From the NCBI GenBank assembly GCA_003224525.1, contig QHZB01000176.1, forward strand, positions 1-61,558: 61,558 bases of DNA, read 5' to 3'. Each line of letters begins with the position of its first letter. Position 1 is the stretch's first letter. The position numbers and the translations under genes are program-made. This DNA is from Acidobacteriota bacterium (GTDB lineage: Bacteria > Acidobacteriota > Terriglobia > Acidiferrales > UBA7541). Positions 1-8,843 of the stretch are shown piece after piece. The notes beneath the pieces are model-generated. The model did not search any database, was not told where the DNA came from, and worked only from the letters and a program-made list of their open reading frames with translations.

Positions 1-1137
1 CGTCTCGTCTACAACAACGAGGTTTACGAGGTCGAACAACTCGGCACGCTCACACCGAAGCCCATCGCGCTGGAAGAACTCGAGGCCGGCGACGTCGGTT
101 TTGTGGTCGCCAACATCAAGCGCGTGGCCGATGCGCGCATGGGCGATACCGTTACGGACGCGAGCCGCCCGGCACCGGCGCTGCCGGGGTTTGAAGCCAT
201 CAAGCCGATGGTTTTCGCGGGCTTGTTTCCCGTCCTCGCCGATGACTACGAACCGCTGCGCGACGCGCTCGGCAAATTGCAATTGAACGACGCGGCGTTT
301 TTCTACGAGCCGGAAAATTCCGTCGCGCTGGGCTTCGGTTTTCGCTGCGGCTTCCTGGGCTTGCTGCACATGGAAATCGTGCAGGAGCGGCTGGAGCGCG
401 AGTTCGGCCTGAACCTGATCACCACGGCGCCGAGCGTGCGCTACCGCATCACGCGTGTGACGGGCGAGGTGATCGAAGTCGACAGCCCGGCGAAATTTCC
501 GAATCCCAGCGACATCGAAAAAATCGAAGAGCCGATCATCAAGGCCATGATCATCACCAACGAGGATTCCGTGGGTGGAATTCTGCAGCTCTGCCAGGAA
601 AAGCGCGGTGCACAGAAAAACTTCGAATATTTGTCGCCCACACGCGTCATGCTCACCTACGAATTGCCCTTGAACGAAATCGTGCTCGATTTTTACGATC
701 GCCTAAAATCCACTTCACGCGGCTACGCTTCGCTCGATTACCACCTCGCGGGCTACAGCGAGTCCGACCTCATCAAACTGGATGTGCTGGTCGCCGGCGA
801 ACCGGTCGATGCGCTGGCGCTGATCATCCATCGCGAGTTTGCGGCTGAGCGCGGACGCGATCTGGTGACGCGCCTGCGAAAACTGATTCCGCGGCAAATG
901 TTTGAGGTGCCGATCCAGGCCGCGATTGGCAGCCGCGTGATCGCGCGCGAAACCGTCGCGGCCATCCGCAAAAACGTTCTCGCCAAGTGTTACGGCGGAG
1001 ACATTTCTCGCAAACGCAAACTCCTCGAAAAACAAAAAGAAGGCAAGCGCCGCATGAAGCGCGTCGGCCAGGTGGATATTCCGCAAGAAGCCTTCCTCGC
1101 CGTTCTGAAGGTGGCTTCCTCTTCCGACGACCAGTAG
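1..1137 (+). CDS. lepA: Elongation factor 4 (LepA), 5' end outside window
   Basis: LepA is a ribosome-associated GTPase that back-translocates stalled ribosomes in the cytoplasm. The reading frame is open from base 1 and ends in TAG, giving about 378 residues. That is the C-terminal two thirds of a protein of about 600. The G domain is upstream of the window. Visible parts are domain II, the conserved stretch [19 protein letters not shown], and the LepA-specific C-terminal domain with its Lys/Arg-rich segment near [20 protein letters not shown]. That C-terminal pattern separates LepA from EF-G and TypA. A broken TPR gene follows 33 bases later on the same strand. Nothing looks damaged in the part seen. 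Confidence 0.97.
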   Translation, partial: RLVYNNEVYEVEQLGTLTPKPIALEELEAGDVGFVVANIKRVADARMGDTVTDASRPAPALPGFEAIKPMVFAGLFPVLADDYEPLRDALGKLQLNDAAFFYEPENSVALGFGFRCGFLGLLHMEIVQERLEREFGLNLITTAPSVRYRITRVTGEVIEVDSPAKFPNPSDIEKIEEPIIKAMIITNEDSVGGILQLCQEKRGAQKNFEYLSPTRVMLTYELPLNEIVLDFYDRLKSTSRGYASLDYHLAGYSESDLIKLDVLVAGEPVDALALIIHREFAAERGRDLVTRLRKLIPRQMFEVPIQAAIGSRVIARETVAAIRKNVLAKCYGGDISRKRKLLEKQKEGKRRMKRVGQVDIPQEAFLAVLKVASSSDDQ

Positions 1138-1170
1138 AATTGAGCTCCGCAGGGAAGATCGGAGTCCTCC

Positions 1171-2052
1171 ATGTTGATCACCGATATTCGTGCTCGCCTG
1201 CTTCATTTGCTTCACTGTTTGATCACCGTGTCCCTTCTGGCCGTGCCTGGGGTGACGGCCAGCAGATGCTTTGGACGAGACAATCTCTTGTAAACCGAGG
1301 AGCAGAAACAGGCGCGACAGGCACTGAACGAGGGTGTTCAAGCCTTCAAGAACGCTCGTATGACGAGGCCGAGCGCGACTTTCTCCACGCAAAACAGCTT
1401 GACCCGAAACTCCTGAATGCACGTTTATATCTCGCCACCGCGTACGCCTCGCAGTACATCCCCGGCGCGCCGAGCGATGAAAACATTCGCATGGGGCGCG
1501 CCGCGACTGAAGAATTCCGGGGCGTGCTGAGCCTGGACGCGCAAAACATCTCCGCGATGGACGGCCTGGGCTCGCTGCTGTTCCAGATGGCCGGTTCGCC
1601 TTTCGATGCGGATCTCTTTGGAGGAGTCGAAGTCCTACCACCAGAAACACATTTATCTCCGGCCCAATGATCCCGAGCCGTACTACTGGATAGGCGTCAT
1701 TGATTGGACACTTTCGTTTCGCGCGAACGGCCTGCTGCGGACGAAACACAATCTGTCCGAGCGTAGTAAGCAACTCAGCGACGACGCGCCACTTCCCCCG
1801 GATTTGCGGAATGAATATGTGCGCGGGTATGGGGCAACTATCGATGAAGGCCTAGAATCGCTCAATCATGCCATCTCGATCAAGCCGGATTACGACGATG
1901 CGATGGCGTACTTGAACCTGCTCTACAGGCGCAAAGCCGACACGGTGGCGAGCGAGAGCGCACGGGAACAACTGATCGAAATGGCCGACGACCTGGTCGA
2001 CAAAGTTAAAGAGATCAAGCAGAAAAGGGCGGAAGCGTCCCGCCAACCCTAA
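1171..2052 (+). pseudogene. Exported TPR-repeat protein, interrupted by a stop and two frameshifts
   Basis: The pieces read as one tetratricopeptide protein. An ATG at 1171 opens a hydrophobic, signal-peptide-like start (LLHLLHCLITVSLLAVPGVTA). A TAA at 1291 then interrupts the frame. The same frame continues with EEQKQARQALNEGVQAFKNAR up to about 1358. The sequence then shifts frame and reads YDEAERDFLHAKQLDPKLLN to about 1615. It shifts back for EESKSYHQKHIYLRPNDPEP and runs to the stop at 2052. The two shifts compensate each other, as one lost and one gained base. TPR helices pair as expected across the joins (RYDEAERDFLHAKQLDP, ESLNHAISIKPDYDDAMAYL). Either the gene is decayed or the assembly has small errors. 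The function is unknown. Confidence 0.8.
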
Positions 2053-2072
2053 GTTGGAGCACGGGGAGAAAC

Positions 2073-3437
2073 TCATGGAATTTCCTTCTTTTTCACTTCG
2101 GTGGTGAGGCGGCCACGGTGGAGCTGGATGGCGACGGCGCCGCCGATCTGAACTTGATCCGCAGAGCGGAGGAGGTTGCCGGCGGCGTCGCTGGCGATGG
2201 CGTAGCCGCGCTCTAGAACCTTCAAGGGGCCGCGTTCCTGGAGTTGCAACGCGAGACGCTGCCAGCGCTCGCGCTTGGCGCGGAGGAGACGCTCGATGCG
2301 GATGCCGAGTTCGGCGGTGCGTTTTTCGAGGCGCAGGCGGAAGGCGGCGATCTTCACGCGGAAATCGAACGAGGCGATGCGCAGGTGGGCGGCGGTGAAG
2401 CGCTTGCGCGATTGCTCGAGGCGCGCGCGTAGGCCGAGCGCCAGGCGCGAGGTCATTTCATCGGCACGCTGGCGCTGCTGGCGGAGGAGATCGAGCGGGC
2501 GGCGGAATCCGCGGCGCGCGGAAAGCTCGTGGACGTGGCGGGAAAATTCCAATAGGCGATAACGGATCAGCCCGGCCAGTGTTTCGCGGAGGTCGGCGAT
2601 GTGCTTGTCAAATTCGCGCCGGGTCTGGACGACGAGCTCCGCTGCCGCAGACGGAGTTGAGGCGCGGACATCGGCGACGAAATCGGCGATGCTGAAATCG
2701 GTTTCGTGGCCGACACCGGAGATCACGGGAATTTCTGAAGCGAAGATAGCGCGCGCGACGATTTCTTCGTTGAAGGACCACAAGTCTTCCATGGAGCCGC
2801 CGCCGCGCGCGAGGATCAGCACGTCCACGATTTTCTTGGCATTGAAAAATTTCAACGCTTTGACGATTTCCTCTGCGGAGCCTTCGCCCTGCACGCGCAC
2901 GGGGTAGACGGTCAGATGGACGTTGGGAAAGCGGCGCGTTAGGATGCGCACGACGTCGCGGACGGCGGCGCCCTTTGGCGAAGTAATGATGCCGATACGG
3001 CTGGGGAGAAGCGGCAGCGGTTTCTTGCGCGCGGCATCGAACAAGCCTTCGGCTTCGAGGCGCTTTTTCAATTGCTCGAAGGCGAGCTGCAACGCGCCCT
3101 GACCCAGCAGCTCGATTTTCTCGACGTAAATCTGATATTCGCCGCGCTGCTCGTACACGCTGATGCTGCCGCGGACGGTGATTTGCAAACCGTCTTCGGG
3201 GCGGAACTTGATGCCGCGCTGCTGCTGCTTGAAGTAAACGCAGCGGACCTGTGCGCGGTCGTCTTTCAGGGTGAAGTAGAGGTGGCCGGACTGGGCTTCG
3301 CGGCAATTGGAGATTTCGCCCTGAACGCTGATGTCGGTGAAGTTCTTGGCGAGCAGGTCGCGGATTTTTCCGGTCAACTCGCTGACGGTGAAGGTCTTGC
3401 GGTCGGGCATGAGGTTGAAGGTGAGCTGTTCTGTCAT
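2073..3437 (-). CDS. xseA: Exodeoxyribonuclease VII large subunit
   Basis: This is the large subunit of exonuclease VII, which degrades single-stranded DNA from either end together with XseB. I chose the ATG at 3437 (MTEQLTFNLMPDRKTFTVSE) because a GGAG lies about nine bases upstream; the frame is open further to 3509. The product has 454 residues, close to the family norm. An N-terminal OB-fold domain (to about residue 105) is followed by the catalytic domain, with LARGGGSMEDLWSFNEE and SGVGHETDFSIADFVADVRA clearly visible, and then a long helical C-terminal arm. xseB is not next to it. It reads toward the end of the TPR pseudogene. Confidence 0.96.
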   Translation of the reverse strand: MTEQLTFNLMPDRKTFTVSELTGKIRDLLAKNFTDISVQGEISNCREAQSGHLYFTLKDDRAQVRCVYFKQQQRGIKFRPEDGLQITVRGSISVYEQRGEYQIYVEKIELLGQGALQLAFEQLKKRLEAEGLFDAARKKPLPLLPSRIGIITSPKGAAVRDVVRILTRRFPNVHLTVYPVRVQGEGSAEEIVKALKFFNAKKIVDVLILARGGGSMEDLWSFNEEIVARAIFASEIPVISGVGHETDFSIADFVADVRASTPSAAAELVVQTRREFDKHIADLRETLAGLIRYRLLEFSRHVHELSARRGFRRPLDLLRQQRQRADEMTSRLALGLRARLEQSRKRFTAAHLRIASFDFRVKIAAFRLRLEKRTAELGIRIERLLRAKRERWQRLALQLQERGPLKVLERGYAIASDAAGNLLRSADQVQIGGAVAIQLHRGRLTTEVKKKEIP

Positions 3438-3539
3438 GAGGAGCGTCTCCGAGTGAGGAGCAAAGATGAAGTAAGCAGATAAGAAAGTAAATAGGTAAGG
3501 AAGGGACACTCAGCGGACCAGGAATACGCCCGCCCCACG

Positions 3540-3559
3540 CCCCCTGTTTTTTGTAAGTG
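3540..3559 (-). repeat. Dispersed 20-bp repeat, copy 1
   Basis: Read on the minus strand this is CACTTACAAAAAACAGGGGG. An exact copy lies on the plus strand at 41926-41945. A 20-base match is not expected by chance in a window this size. Here it sits just past the decayed vapC, between it and xseA. Confidence 0.7.
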
Positions 3560-3890
3560 TTGCATCTAAAGGAGTTAGCCATGAGGCATGAGCCGTCACG
3601 AGGGTGTCCATGGCGGCGAGGGGGGGGCCCGCTTCCAGGACGCAGCGCACAGGTCAGCGTAGGCTTTTGCGGCGGCGGAGTCCCAAGGCAGAACGCTGAC
3701 GCCCAAGAGAAATTGATTGACGAGTTCGGCGAATTTTGTGGCTTGGGTTTTCACGGCGAGCCCGAAAGAGCAGTTCGGCTTCGGTGATCGAAGAAAAGCA
3801 GACCTGGACCATGGGAACGCGGCGCAAGTGCTCGCGAACCGATGGCGGATTCCCCCCGAGGGTGTAGCTCACGCCATTAGTATCGAGCAT
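3560..3890 (-). pseudogene. PIN-domain toxin (VapC-like) remnant
   Basis: VapC toxins are PIN-domain ribonucleases. Starting at an ATG at 3890, the minus strand reads MLDTNGVSYTLGG, with the first PIN aspartate, and then SSITEAELLF with the conserved acidic residue. A one-base shift near 3765 moves the reading to FGLAVKTQATKFAELVNQFL and SVLPWDSAAAKAYADLCAAS. A second shift, at a run of eight G (3620-3627), restores LAAMDTLVTAHA, with the third acidic residue. The last 20 or so residues of a normal VapC (the VTND region) are not clear. No partner antitoxin is recognisable upstream. This is a dead or mis-assembled toxin gene. Confidence 0.75.
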
Positions 3891-4018
3891 AAAACGGAGC
3901 GTGGCAGCCCTCCCCGGGGATTTCGAGCGCGTCCGGCACGTGACATTTACCATGGTGTATTACAAAGATTTTGAAAGCAAACGGCGGAGCGACCCATGCG
4001 CATGGGAAAGCACTAGGC

Positions 4019-4429
4019 CTAGCGCCGGAAGTTCTGGGGGAGGCGGAGGTTTTCGCTGAAGCTGAGGCGATTGACGCAGAACTGGAGGGAGGGGCAGTGG
4101 CAGCGGAGCAGGCCCTGGAGGAGGGATTTGAGTTTGAGGGAGCGGACGATGTTTTGTTCGACTTCGGCGAGCTTGCGGGCGGCGAGTTTTTTCCAGCGAG
4201 GGCCGACGGGGGTGTTGTCGCGGAGGCCGCTGAGGAAGAGCTTGATCTCAGCGAGGGTGAAGCCCATGTTGGTGGCGAAGCGGACGAGCAGGACGCGATG
4301 GAGGGCGTCGCTGGGATAGCGACGCTGACCGCCGATCCGCTGGGGCGCGACGAGGACGCCCATTTTTTCGTAGTAGCGGATGGCGGAGGCGTTGAGGCTG
4401 GCGCGGGCGGCGAGTTCACCGATTTTCAT
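4019..4429 (-). CDS. MerR-family transcriptional regulator with a C-terminal Cys motif
   Basis: MerR proteins are dimeric activators that bind promoters with over-long spacers and untwist them when a metal, redox signal or drug binds. The N-terminal winged HTH is clear (MKIGELAARASLNASAIRYY then GQRRYPSDALHRV), followed by the dimerisation helix. Near the end, C110, C112 and C118 form C-x-C-x5-C. This spacing matches three of the four Fe-S cysteines of SoxR, while C110-x7-C118 also matches the metal pair of CueR-type proteins. So the signal could be redox or metal. The gene is divergent from the Cys-rich exported protein at 4523. A MerR-type promoter lies between them and is its likely target. 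Confidence 0.9.
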   Translation of the reverse strand: MKIGELAARASLNASAIRYYEKMGVLVAPQRIGGQRRYPSDALHRVLLVRFATNMGFTLAEIKLFLSGLRDNTPVGPRWKKLAARKLAEVEQNIVRSLKLKSLLQGLLRCHCPSLQFCVNRLSFSENLRLPQNFRR

Positions 4430-4451
4430 GCTGGCGTTCCTGAAATACTCT

Positions 4452-4482
4452 TTGACTTAAAGCTGACTTTAACTTCTAGCAT
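4452..4482 (+). promoter_or_regulatory. MerR-type promoter/operator
   Basis: A -35 box TTGACT (4452-4457) and a -10 box TAGCAT (4477-4482) are separated by 19 bases, the long spacer typical of MerR-activated promoters. The spacer carries a perfect inverted repeat, TTAAAG-CTGA-CTTTAA (4457-4472). It points to the gene at 4523 and lies 22 bases upstream of the divergent MerR gene. The elements are seen directly; their use by this MerR protein is inferred. Confidence 0.7.
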
Positions 4483-4522
4483 CGCAGCATGGGACGTGGC
4501 AAATCCTATTTGGAGGAAAGTC

Positions 4523-4999
4523 ATGAATAGCAAGAAGGAACGGTTTGGAAAAGTGAGCAAGAGAAGGGCTGTGACGGCAGGCGCGGCGTTGGCGCTGCTG
4601 ATTGCGGGCGGCGAAGCGGCAGGGCTGGCAGCGCAAGGCTCAGCGATCGTCGTGGAGGGCGAGAGACAAGTGGCAACGACGCAGAGCAGGTTCTATTGCA
4701 ACATCAAGGCGCTGACGCCAGAGGAGCGAGCGCGCCATAAGCAATTGAGCGAGAAATTGAATGCATCGCGAAAGGAGATCGTGGAAACGGAGAAGGGCTA
4801 CGAATTTCAGTACAGCCCGGCGGACATATCGCTTGCCGAGTTGGCGGAGTGGGTCGGCGCGGAAAGCAAGTGCTGCCCGTTTTTCGATTTTCACATTGAC
4901 GTGGAACGCGCGGGCAAATTGCTGTGCTTGCGATTGACGGGGGAGGAAGGGATCAAGGCGTTTATCCGCGCGGAGTTCGGCGTCGAGAAAATGAGGTAA
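4523..4999 (+). CDS. Cys-rich protein with exported-type N-terminus, MerR-linked, function unknown
   Basis: This 158-residue protein starts at an ATG preceded by a strong GGAGG (4512-4516). Residues 12-37 look like an export signal with a twin arginine (SKRRAV followed by a hydrophobic, Ala-rich run), so Tat or Sec export is possible. The mature part has C59, a CC pair at 117-118 in ESKCCPFFDFHID, H124 and C135 in LLCLRLTG. This is a plausible metal- or thiol-active set. It begins right after a MerR-type promoter and is divergent from a Cys-containing MerR regulator, so a role in metal or oxidant response is likely. I recognise the sequence type but know no assigned function. Confidence 0.75.
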   Translation: MNSKKERFGKVSKRRAVTAGAALALLIAGGEAAGLAAQGSAIVVEGERQVATTQSRFYCNIKALTPEERARHKQLSEKLNASRKEIVETEKGYEFQYSPADISLAELAEWVGAESKCCPFFDFHIDVERAGKLLCLRLTGEEGIKAFIRAEFGVEKMR

Positions 5000-5035
5000 A
5001 GGAGGTTGAGGAATTAAAGGAAGTAAAGGAAAAGG

Positions 5036-5269
5036 TTACTTGCGGAACTTTTCAAAAAGCCAAAAGAGGAGAGCAAGACCGAGGCTGAGAATGAGGCAGG
5101 TGACGATCGGGAAGTAGAAGGTGGTGTGTTCGCCGCGGTAGATGGTGTCGCCGGGGAGGCGGCCGAGGCGCAAGGGGAGTTTTCCGCCGAAGTAAAGCAG
5201 CGCGCCGATAAAGACCAAGAGGGCGCCGAGAACGAGGAGGGTGCGGCCGAGTTCGCGGAGGGGATCCAT
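5036..5269 (-). CDS. DUF2905 small membrane protein
   Basis: This is a small inner-membrane protein of about 77 residues with two transmembrane helices. The helices flank the family core GGKLPLRLGRLPGDTIYRGE, followed by TTFYFPIVTCLILSL. That core is typical of the DUF2905 family, which has no assigned function. I prefer the start MDPLRELG at 5269, as family members begin this way; an upstream ATG at 5293 would add eight residues. No strong ribosome site decides between them. It converges with the Cys-rich exported gene upstream in coordinates, and a purine-rich stretch separates the two stops. Confidence 0.85.
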   Translation of the reverse strand: MDPLRELGRTLLVLGALLVFIGALLYFGGKLPLRLGRLPGDTIYRGEHTTFYFPIVTCLILSLGLALLFWLFEKFRK

Positions 5270-5333
5270 GGGAAAGAGTGTAGAAGAAATCAAGCAAAGA
5301 AGTAACGAGGTTAGGACGCGAAAACAATCGGCA

Positions 5334-5353
5334 TAGGGGGTATCGTGCCCCTA
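5334..5353. repeat. Imperfect palindrome between ndk and the DUF2905 gene
   Basis: TAGGGG (5334-5339) pairs with CCCCTA (5348-5353) around an eight-base loop. It lies just beyond the ndk stop, so it could also act at the RNA level as a weak 3' hairpin. No T-run follows. Confidence 0.4.
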
Positions 5354-5376
5354 CGCGGAACGATTCGCGGGTGGAG

Positions 5377-5796
5377 CTAAATCAGTTCGAGGCCGGAGAA
5401 GAAGTAGCCGATTTCGAAGGCGGCGGTTTCCGGAGCGTCGGAGCCGTGGGTGCAATTGTTGCCGATGCTGGTGCCGAGGTCGCGGCGGATGGTGCCGGGG
5501 GCGGCTTTCTTGGGGTCGGTGGCGCCCATGGTGTCGCGCCATTTGAGGATGGCGCCTTCGGCTTCGAGAACCAGGGCGAAGATTTTTCCGGAGCTCATGA
5601 AGTCGGTGAGTTCGCCAAAGAAGGGGCGCTCGCGATGGACGGCGTAGAAGCCGCCGGCTTCTTCTTTGGTGAGGCGCATGGACTTGATGGCGACAATCTT
5701 GAAGCCGGCTTTGTGAATGCGGGTAAGAATTTCGCCTTGCTGACCGCGACTGATGGCGTCGGGCTTGATGATTGCGAAAGTGCGTTCGAGTGACAA
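5377..5796 (-). CDS. ndk: Nucleoside diphosphate kinase
   Basis: Ndk transfers a phosphate from NTPs to NDPs through a phosphohistidine and balances nucleotide pools. The protein shows [16 protein letters not shown] at the N-terminus and the active-site segment [17 protein letters not shown] with the catalytic His. An ATG in frame exists at 5859. However, a TTG at 5796 is preceded by CAGGAG at the right distance and gives 139 residues, the usual length, so I chose TTG. The gene follows the broken four-helix-bundle gene and sucCD on the same strand. Confidence 0.96.
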   Translation of the reverse strand: MSLERTFAIIKPDAISRGQQGEILTRIHKAGFKIVAIKSMRLTKEEAGGFYAVHRERPFFGELTDFMSSGKIFALVLEAEGAILKWRDTMGATDPKKAAPGTIRRDLGTSIGNNCTHGSDAPETAAFEIGYFFSGLELI

Positions 5797-5813
5797 ATTG
5801 AGCTCCTGTTCGG

Positions 5814-6093
5814 TTATTGGAAGTAAGCGTCTCTGCTCATTTCCAACCACAATTTGCATTCATCGCAAGAACCAATAGCGACTTGCAAATAGCGCTTGAA
5901 TTCTGCCGCAGAAGAACCTCTTGGCCCATCCCTCAACCACGTTCGCAGGGATTGATCCTGCTGCCCGGCAAAGCTGTCGAGCTAGTTCGAACTGTTCGGG
6001 ACCGGGAAAGTTCCGGGCGGACTTCGAAATATTAAGAGCCAGCCGGTAAGAAACCTGGAACACGTCGAGGTCTTTATAAGTTTTGATCGGCAC
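5814..6093 (-). pseudogene. Four-helix-bundle (S23-like) protein, frameshifted and shortened
   Basis: The start MPIKTYKDLDVFQVSYRLAL and the segment AAGSIPANVVEGWAK match the four-helix-bundle family related to 23S rRNA intervening-sequence proteins. Near 5917-5927 the frame shifts by one base. In the new frame the family pattern resumes ([20 protein letters not shown] then [10 protein letters not shown]) and stops at 5814. A normal member would have about 30 more residues forming the last helix, which are missing. The gene is therefore both frameshifted and truncated. No function is firmly known for stand-alone members. Confidence 0.75.
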
Positions 6094-6160
6094 GCGATCA
6101 CCATATTTCGACCTGAGGATTCTTCCTTACCTTAATTCCTTGCTTCCTTACCTCCTTGCC

Positions 6161-7030
6161 TCAGTTTAGGGTGGCGGCGAGCGTAGAGCCGAGGTCCGCG
6201 GGAGATTCGACGGTGCGGATGCCAGCGGCGGCCATCGCGGCGTATTTGTCCTTGGCGGTGCCCTGGCCGCCGCTGATGATGGCGCCAGCGTGCCCCATGC
6301 GGCGTCCCGGCGGAGCGGTTTGGCCGGCGATGAAGCCGACGACGGGCTTCTTCACGTTGGCCTTGATCCATTCCGCGGCGCGCTCTTCGGCGTTGCCGCC
6401 GATTTCGCCGATCATAATGATGGCCTGCGTGTCCGGATCGTTGTTGAAAAACTGGATGGCATCGAGGAACGTCGTGCCGATAATGGGATCGCCGCCGATG
6501 CCGATGCAGGTGGACTGGCCGATGCCGAGTTGCGTCAATTGGTGGACGGCTTCGTAGGTCAGCGTGCCGCTGCGGCTGACGACGCCGACATTTCCCTGCT
6601 TGTGAATGCGGCCGGGCATAATGCCGATCTTGCATTTGCCGGGAGAAATGACGCCGGGGCAGTTTGGACCGATGAGCCGCGTTTTCTTGAAGTCCACGAC
6701 AGAGGCGACGCGCACCATGTCGATGGCAGGGATGCCTTCGGTGATGCAGACGATGAGCGAGAGCTCGGCGTCGGCGGCTTCCAGAATGGCGTCGGCGGCA
6801 TAGGGCGGGGGAACGAAAATCACAGAGGCGTTCGCGCCGGTGGCTTTCGCGGCGTCGGCGACAGTGTTAAAGACAGGGCGCTCGAGATGCTTGGTGCCAC
6901 CTTTGCCCGGCGTTACGCCACCGACAACGTTGGTGCCGTACTCGATCATCTGTTGGGTGTGGAAGGTGCCTTCGCGACCGGTGAAGCCTTGGACGAGCAG
7001 GCGAGTTTTTTCGTTTACTAGGATGCTCAT
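6161..7030 (-). CDS. sucD: Succinyl-CoA synthetase alpha subunit
   Basis: SucD with SucC interconverts succinyl-CoA and succinate with formation of ATP or GTP in the TCA cycle. This 289-residue protein has the CoA-binding start ([20 protein letters not shown]), the central [20 protein letters not shown], and the C-terminal segment [20 protein letters not shown], which carries the phosphorylated His. The start codon overlaps the sucC stop by four bases (ATGA), so translation is coupled and the two subunits should be made together. Length and motifs are normal. Confidence 0.98.
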   Translation of the reverse strand: MSILVNEKTRLLVQGFTGREGTFHTQQMIEYGTNVVGGVTPGKGGTKHLERPVFNTVADAAKATGANASVIFVPPPYAADAILEAADAELSLIVCITEGIPAIDMVRVASVVDFKKTRLIGPNCPGVISPGKCKIGIMPGRIHKQGNVGVVSRSGTLTYEAVHQLTQLGIGQSTCIGIGGDPIIGTTFLDAIQFFNNDPDTQAIIMIGEIGGNAEERAAEWIKANVKKPVVGFIAGQTAPPGRRMGHAGAIISGGQGTAKDKYAAMAAAGIRTVESPADLGSTLAATLN

Positions 7031-8196
7031 CGCGGACCTCCCGCGAGGGCCACGACTTTTTGCGCGCCGTCCTTCATGTCATCGGCTATAGTGAGGTTCA
7101 AACCGCTGTCGCGGAGAATTTGCTGGCCGACTTCGACGTTGGTTCCTTCCATGCGAACAACGACGGGGACTTTCAATTGCAAATCCTTGGCAGCGGCGAC
7201 GACGCCGGTGGCCAGAACATCGCACCGCAAGATGCCGCCGAAAATATTGATGAACACGGCTTTGACTTCCGGATCGCTCATGAGAATGCGGAAAGCGTTC
7301 TTCACCTGCTCGGCAGAAGCGCCGCCGCCGACATCGAGGAAGTTTGCGGGAGAGCCGCCGGCGTATTTGATGATGTCCATGGTGGCCATGGCGAGGCCCG
7401 CGCCGTTAACCATACAGGCGACGCTGCCATCGAGCTTGATGTAGTTGAGGCCGTGCTTGGAGGCTTCGACTTCGAGCGGATCTTCCTCGTCGAGGTCACG
7501 CAGTTCGCGGAGTTCCTTGTGACGGAAGAGCGCGTTGTCGTCCAAGGTCATCTTGGCGTCGAGCGCGACGAGTTTGCCTTCGCCGGTGAGCACGCAGGGA
7601 TTGATCTCGAGCAGCGAGGCGTCGGTATCGATGAAGGCGCGGTAGAGAGCCTGGAGGAATGGTGTGGCATGGTTGACCACTTCCATCGGTAAGCCGAGGC
7701 CGAAAGCGATCTTGCGAGTCTGATAAGGCTGCAAACCAACCGCAGGATGAATGGCTTCGCGCAAAATGGCGCCGGGATTTTCCTTGGCGACTTCCTCGAT
7801 TTCCATTCCGCCAGCGGCGCTGGCCATGAAGACGACGCGGCCGGTGGCGCGATCGACGAGCAGGCCGAGATAAAGTTCGCGCTTGATGTCCAGGCCTTCT
7901 TCGATGAGCAGGCGCTTGACGATGCGGCCGGTAGGACCGGTTTGCGGAGTGACCAATTTCATGCCGAGAATGTGGCTGGCGAGATCGGCGGCCTCGTCGG
8001 CGGAACGTGCCAGTTTGACGCCGCCTGCCTTGCCACGGCCGCCGGCGTGAATCTGGGCTTTCACGACGGTGATGTGCGACTTCAGGCGTTGCGCCGCTTC
8101 GCGCGCTTCTTCCTTGGTGAAAGCGACTTCGCCGCGGGGAGTGGTTACGCCATACCTCGACAGAATCGCTTTCGCCTGATACTCGTGAATCTTCAT
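7027..8196 (-). CDS. sucC: Succinyl-CoA synthetase beta subunit
   Basis: This is the nucleotide-binding, ATP-grasp subunit of succinyl-CoA synthetase. The start [17 protein letters not shown] at 8196 is the classical SucC N-terminus and has AGGA seven bases upstream. The frame is open further upstream but without homology. At 389 residues it has the family length. [18 protein letters not shown] and the C-terminal [17 protein letters not shown] are clearly visible. It heads the operon sucC-sucD. Its leader contains three tandem 26-base hairpin units (8212-8289). Confidence 0.98.
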   Translation of the reverse strand: MKIHEYQAKAILSRYGVTTPRGEVAFTKEEAREAAQRLKSHITVVKAQIHAGGRGKAGGVKLARSADEAADLASHILGMKLVTPQTGPTGRIVKRLLIEEGLDIKRELYLGLLVDRATGRVVFMASAAGGMEIEEVAKENPGAILREAIHPAVGLQPYQTRKIAFGLGLPMEVVNHATPFLQALYRAFIDTDASLLEINPCVLTGEGKLVALDAKMTLDDNALFRHKELRELRDLDEEDPLEVEASKHGLNYIKLDGSVACMVNGAGLAMATMDIIKYAGGSPANFLDVGGGASAEQVKNAFRILMSDPEVKAVFINIFGGILRCDVLATGVVAAAKDLQLKVPVVVRMEGTNVEVGQQILRDSGLNLTIADDMKDGAQKVVALAGGPR

Positions 8197-8211
8197 TGAG
8201 GTCCTAATTCC

Positions 8212-8289
8212 CGTGTGCCGCAGAGCGGCCGGAGTTTCGTGTGACCGCGAAGCGGTCAATTCACGTGCGACCGCACAGCGACCGACCAA
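8212..8289. repeat. Three tandem 26-nt hairpin units upstream of sucC
   Basis: Three adjacent units of 26 bases each (8212-8237, 8238-8263, 8264-8289) start with CGTGTG, CGTGTG and CGTGCG. Each holds a short stem: CCGC-AGA-GCGG in unit 1, GACCGC-GAA-GCGGTC in unit 2, and a weaker one in unit 3. They lie 16 bases before the sucC start and may be in its leader RNA. Confidence 0.6.
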
Positions 8290-8361
8290 TGTTAGAATTT
8301 TGACGGCTTGTGAAACATAGAAGTTTACCCGCAAGGCGAAAACAGAGCAAGGAGACGCGGA

Positions 8362-8739
8362 ATGAATGCTCCGACAATAGCAAAAAAAATAAGCCCCATG
8401 CTGGCGGTCGCCAACATGGAGGAAACTATCGTGTTTTACAAGAGTGTGCTGGGATTCACCCCGACTCGGAACTCGCAGGAGTATTCGATCGTGGAACGCG
8501 ACGGCCAGACCATCCACTTTATGAAAGCTGCATCAGAGCAAGTCATGACATGTGTCCGGGGGCATACCGAGATATATATTGAAGTTTGTGGTATCCGTTC
8601 AATGTGGGAGCACGTTAAAACGTTTAAGGATCGCTACAAAATCAGAGATCTGTTTGAGAGGGAATACGGGATGACTGAGTTCCATATCGAAGATCCCAAC
8701 GAATGCCTGGTATTTGTTGGAGAGCCGACATCCAAATGA
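8362..8739 (+). CDS. VOC-fold (glyoxalase/bleomycin-resistance-like) protein
   Basis: This is a 125-residue protein of the vicinal-oxygen-chelate superfamily. The pattern [20 protein letters not shown] at residues 13-32 is the typical first beta-alpha-beta unit. [19 protein letters not shown] closes the second, as in family members where a late Glu or His binds metal. The start is supported by AAGGAG upstream. The substrate is unknown; members include dioxygenases, glyoxalases and antibiotic-binding proteins. It stands between the divergent sucC and trpD. Confidence 0.85.
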   Translation: MNAPTIAKKISPMLAVANMEETIVFYKSVLGFTPTRNSQEYSIVERDGQTIHFMKAASEQVMTCVRGHTEIYIEVCGIRSMWEHVKTFKDRYKIRDLFEREYGMTEFHIEDPNECLVFVGEPTSK

Positions 8740-8843
8740 GAACACTCCGTCCAGATTGAACTGCTATACGAGATGGCACAGAGAATGAAGAAAAAATGCT
8801 CGCTTCCTCACGGGCAGGATCACCACCTTGCGGCGGCATGCCG

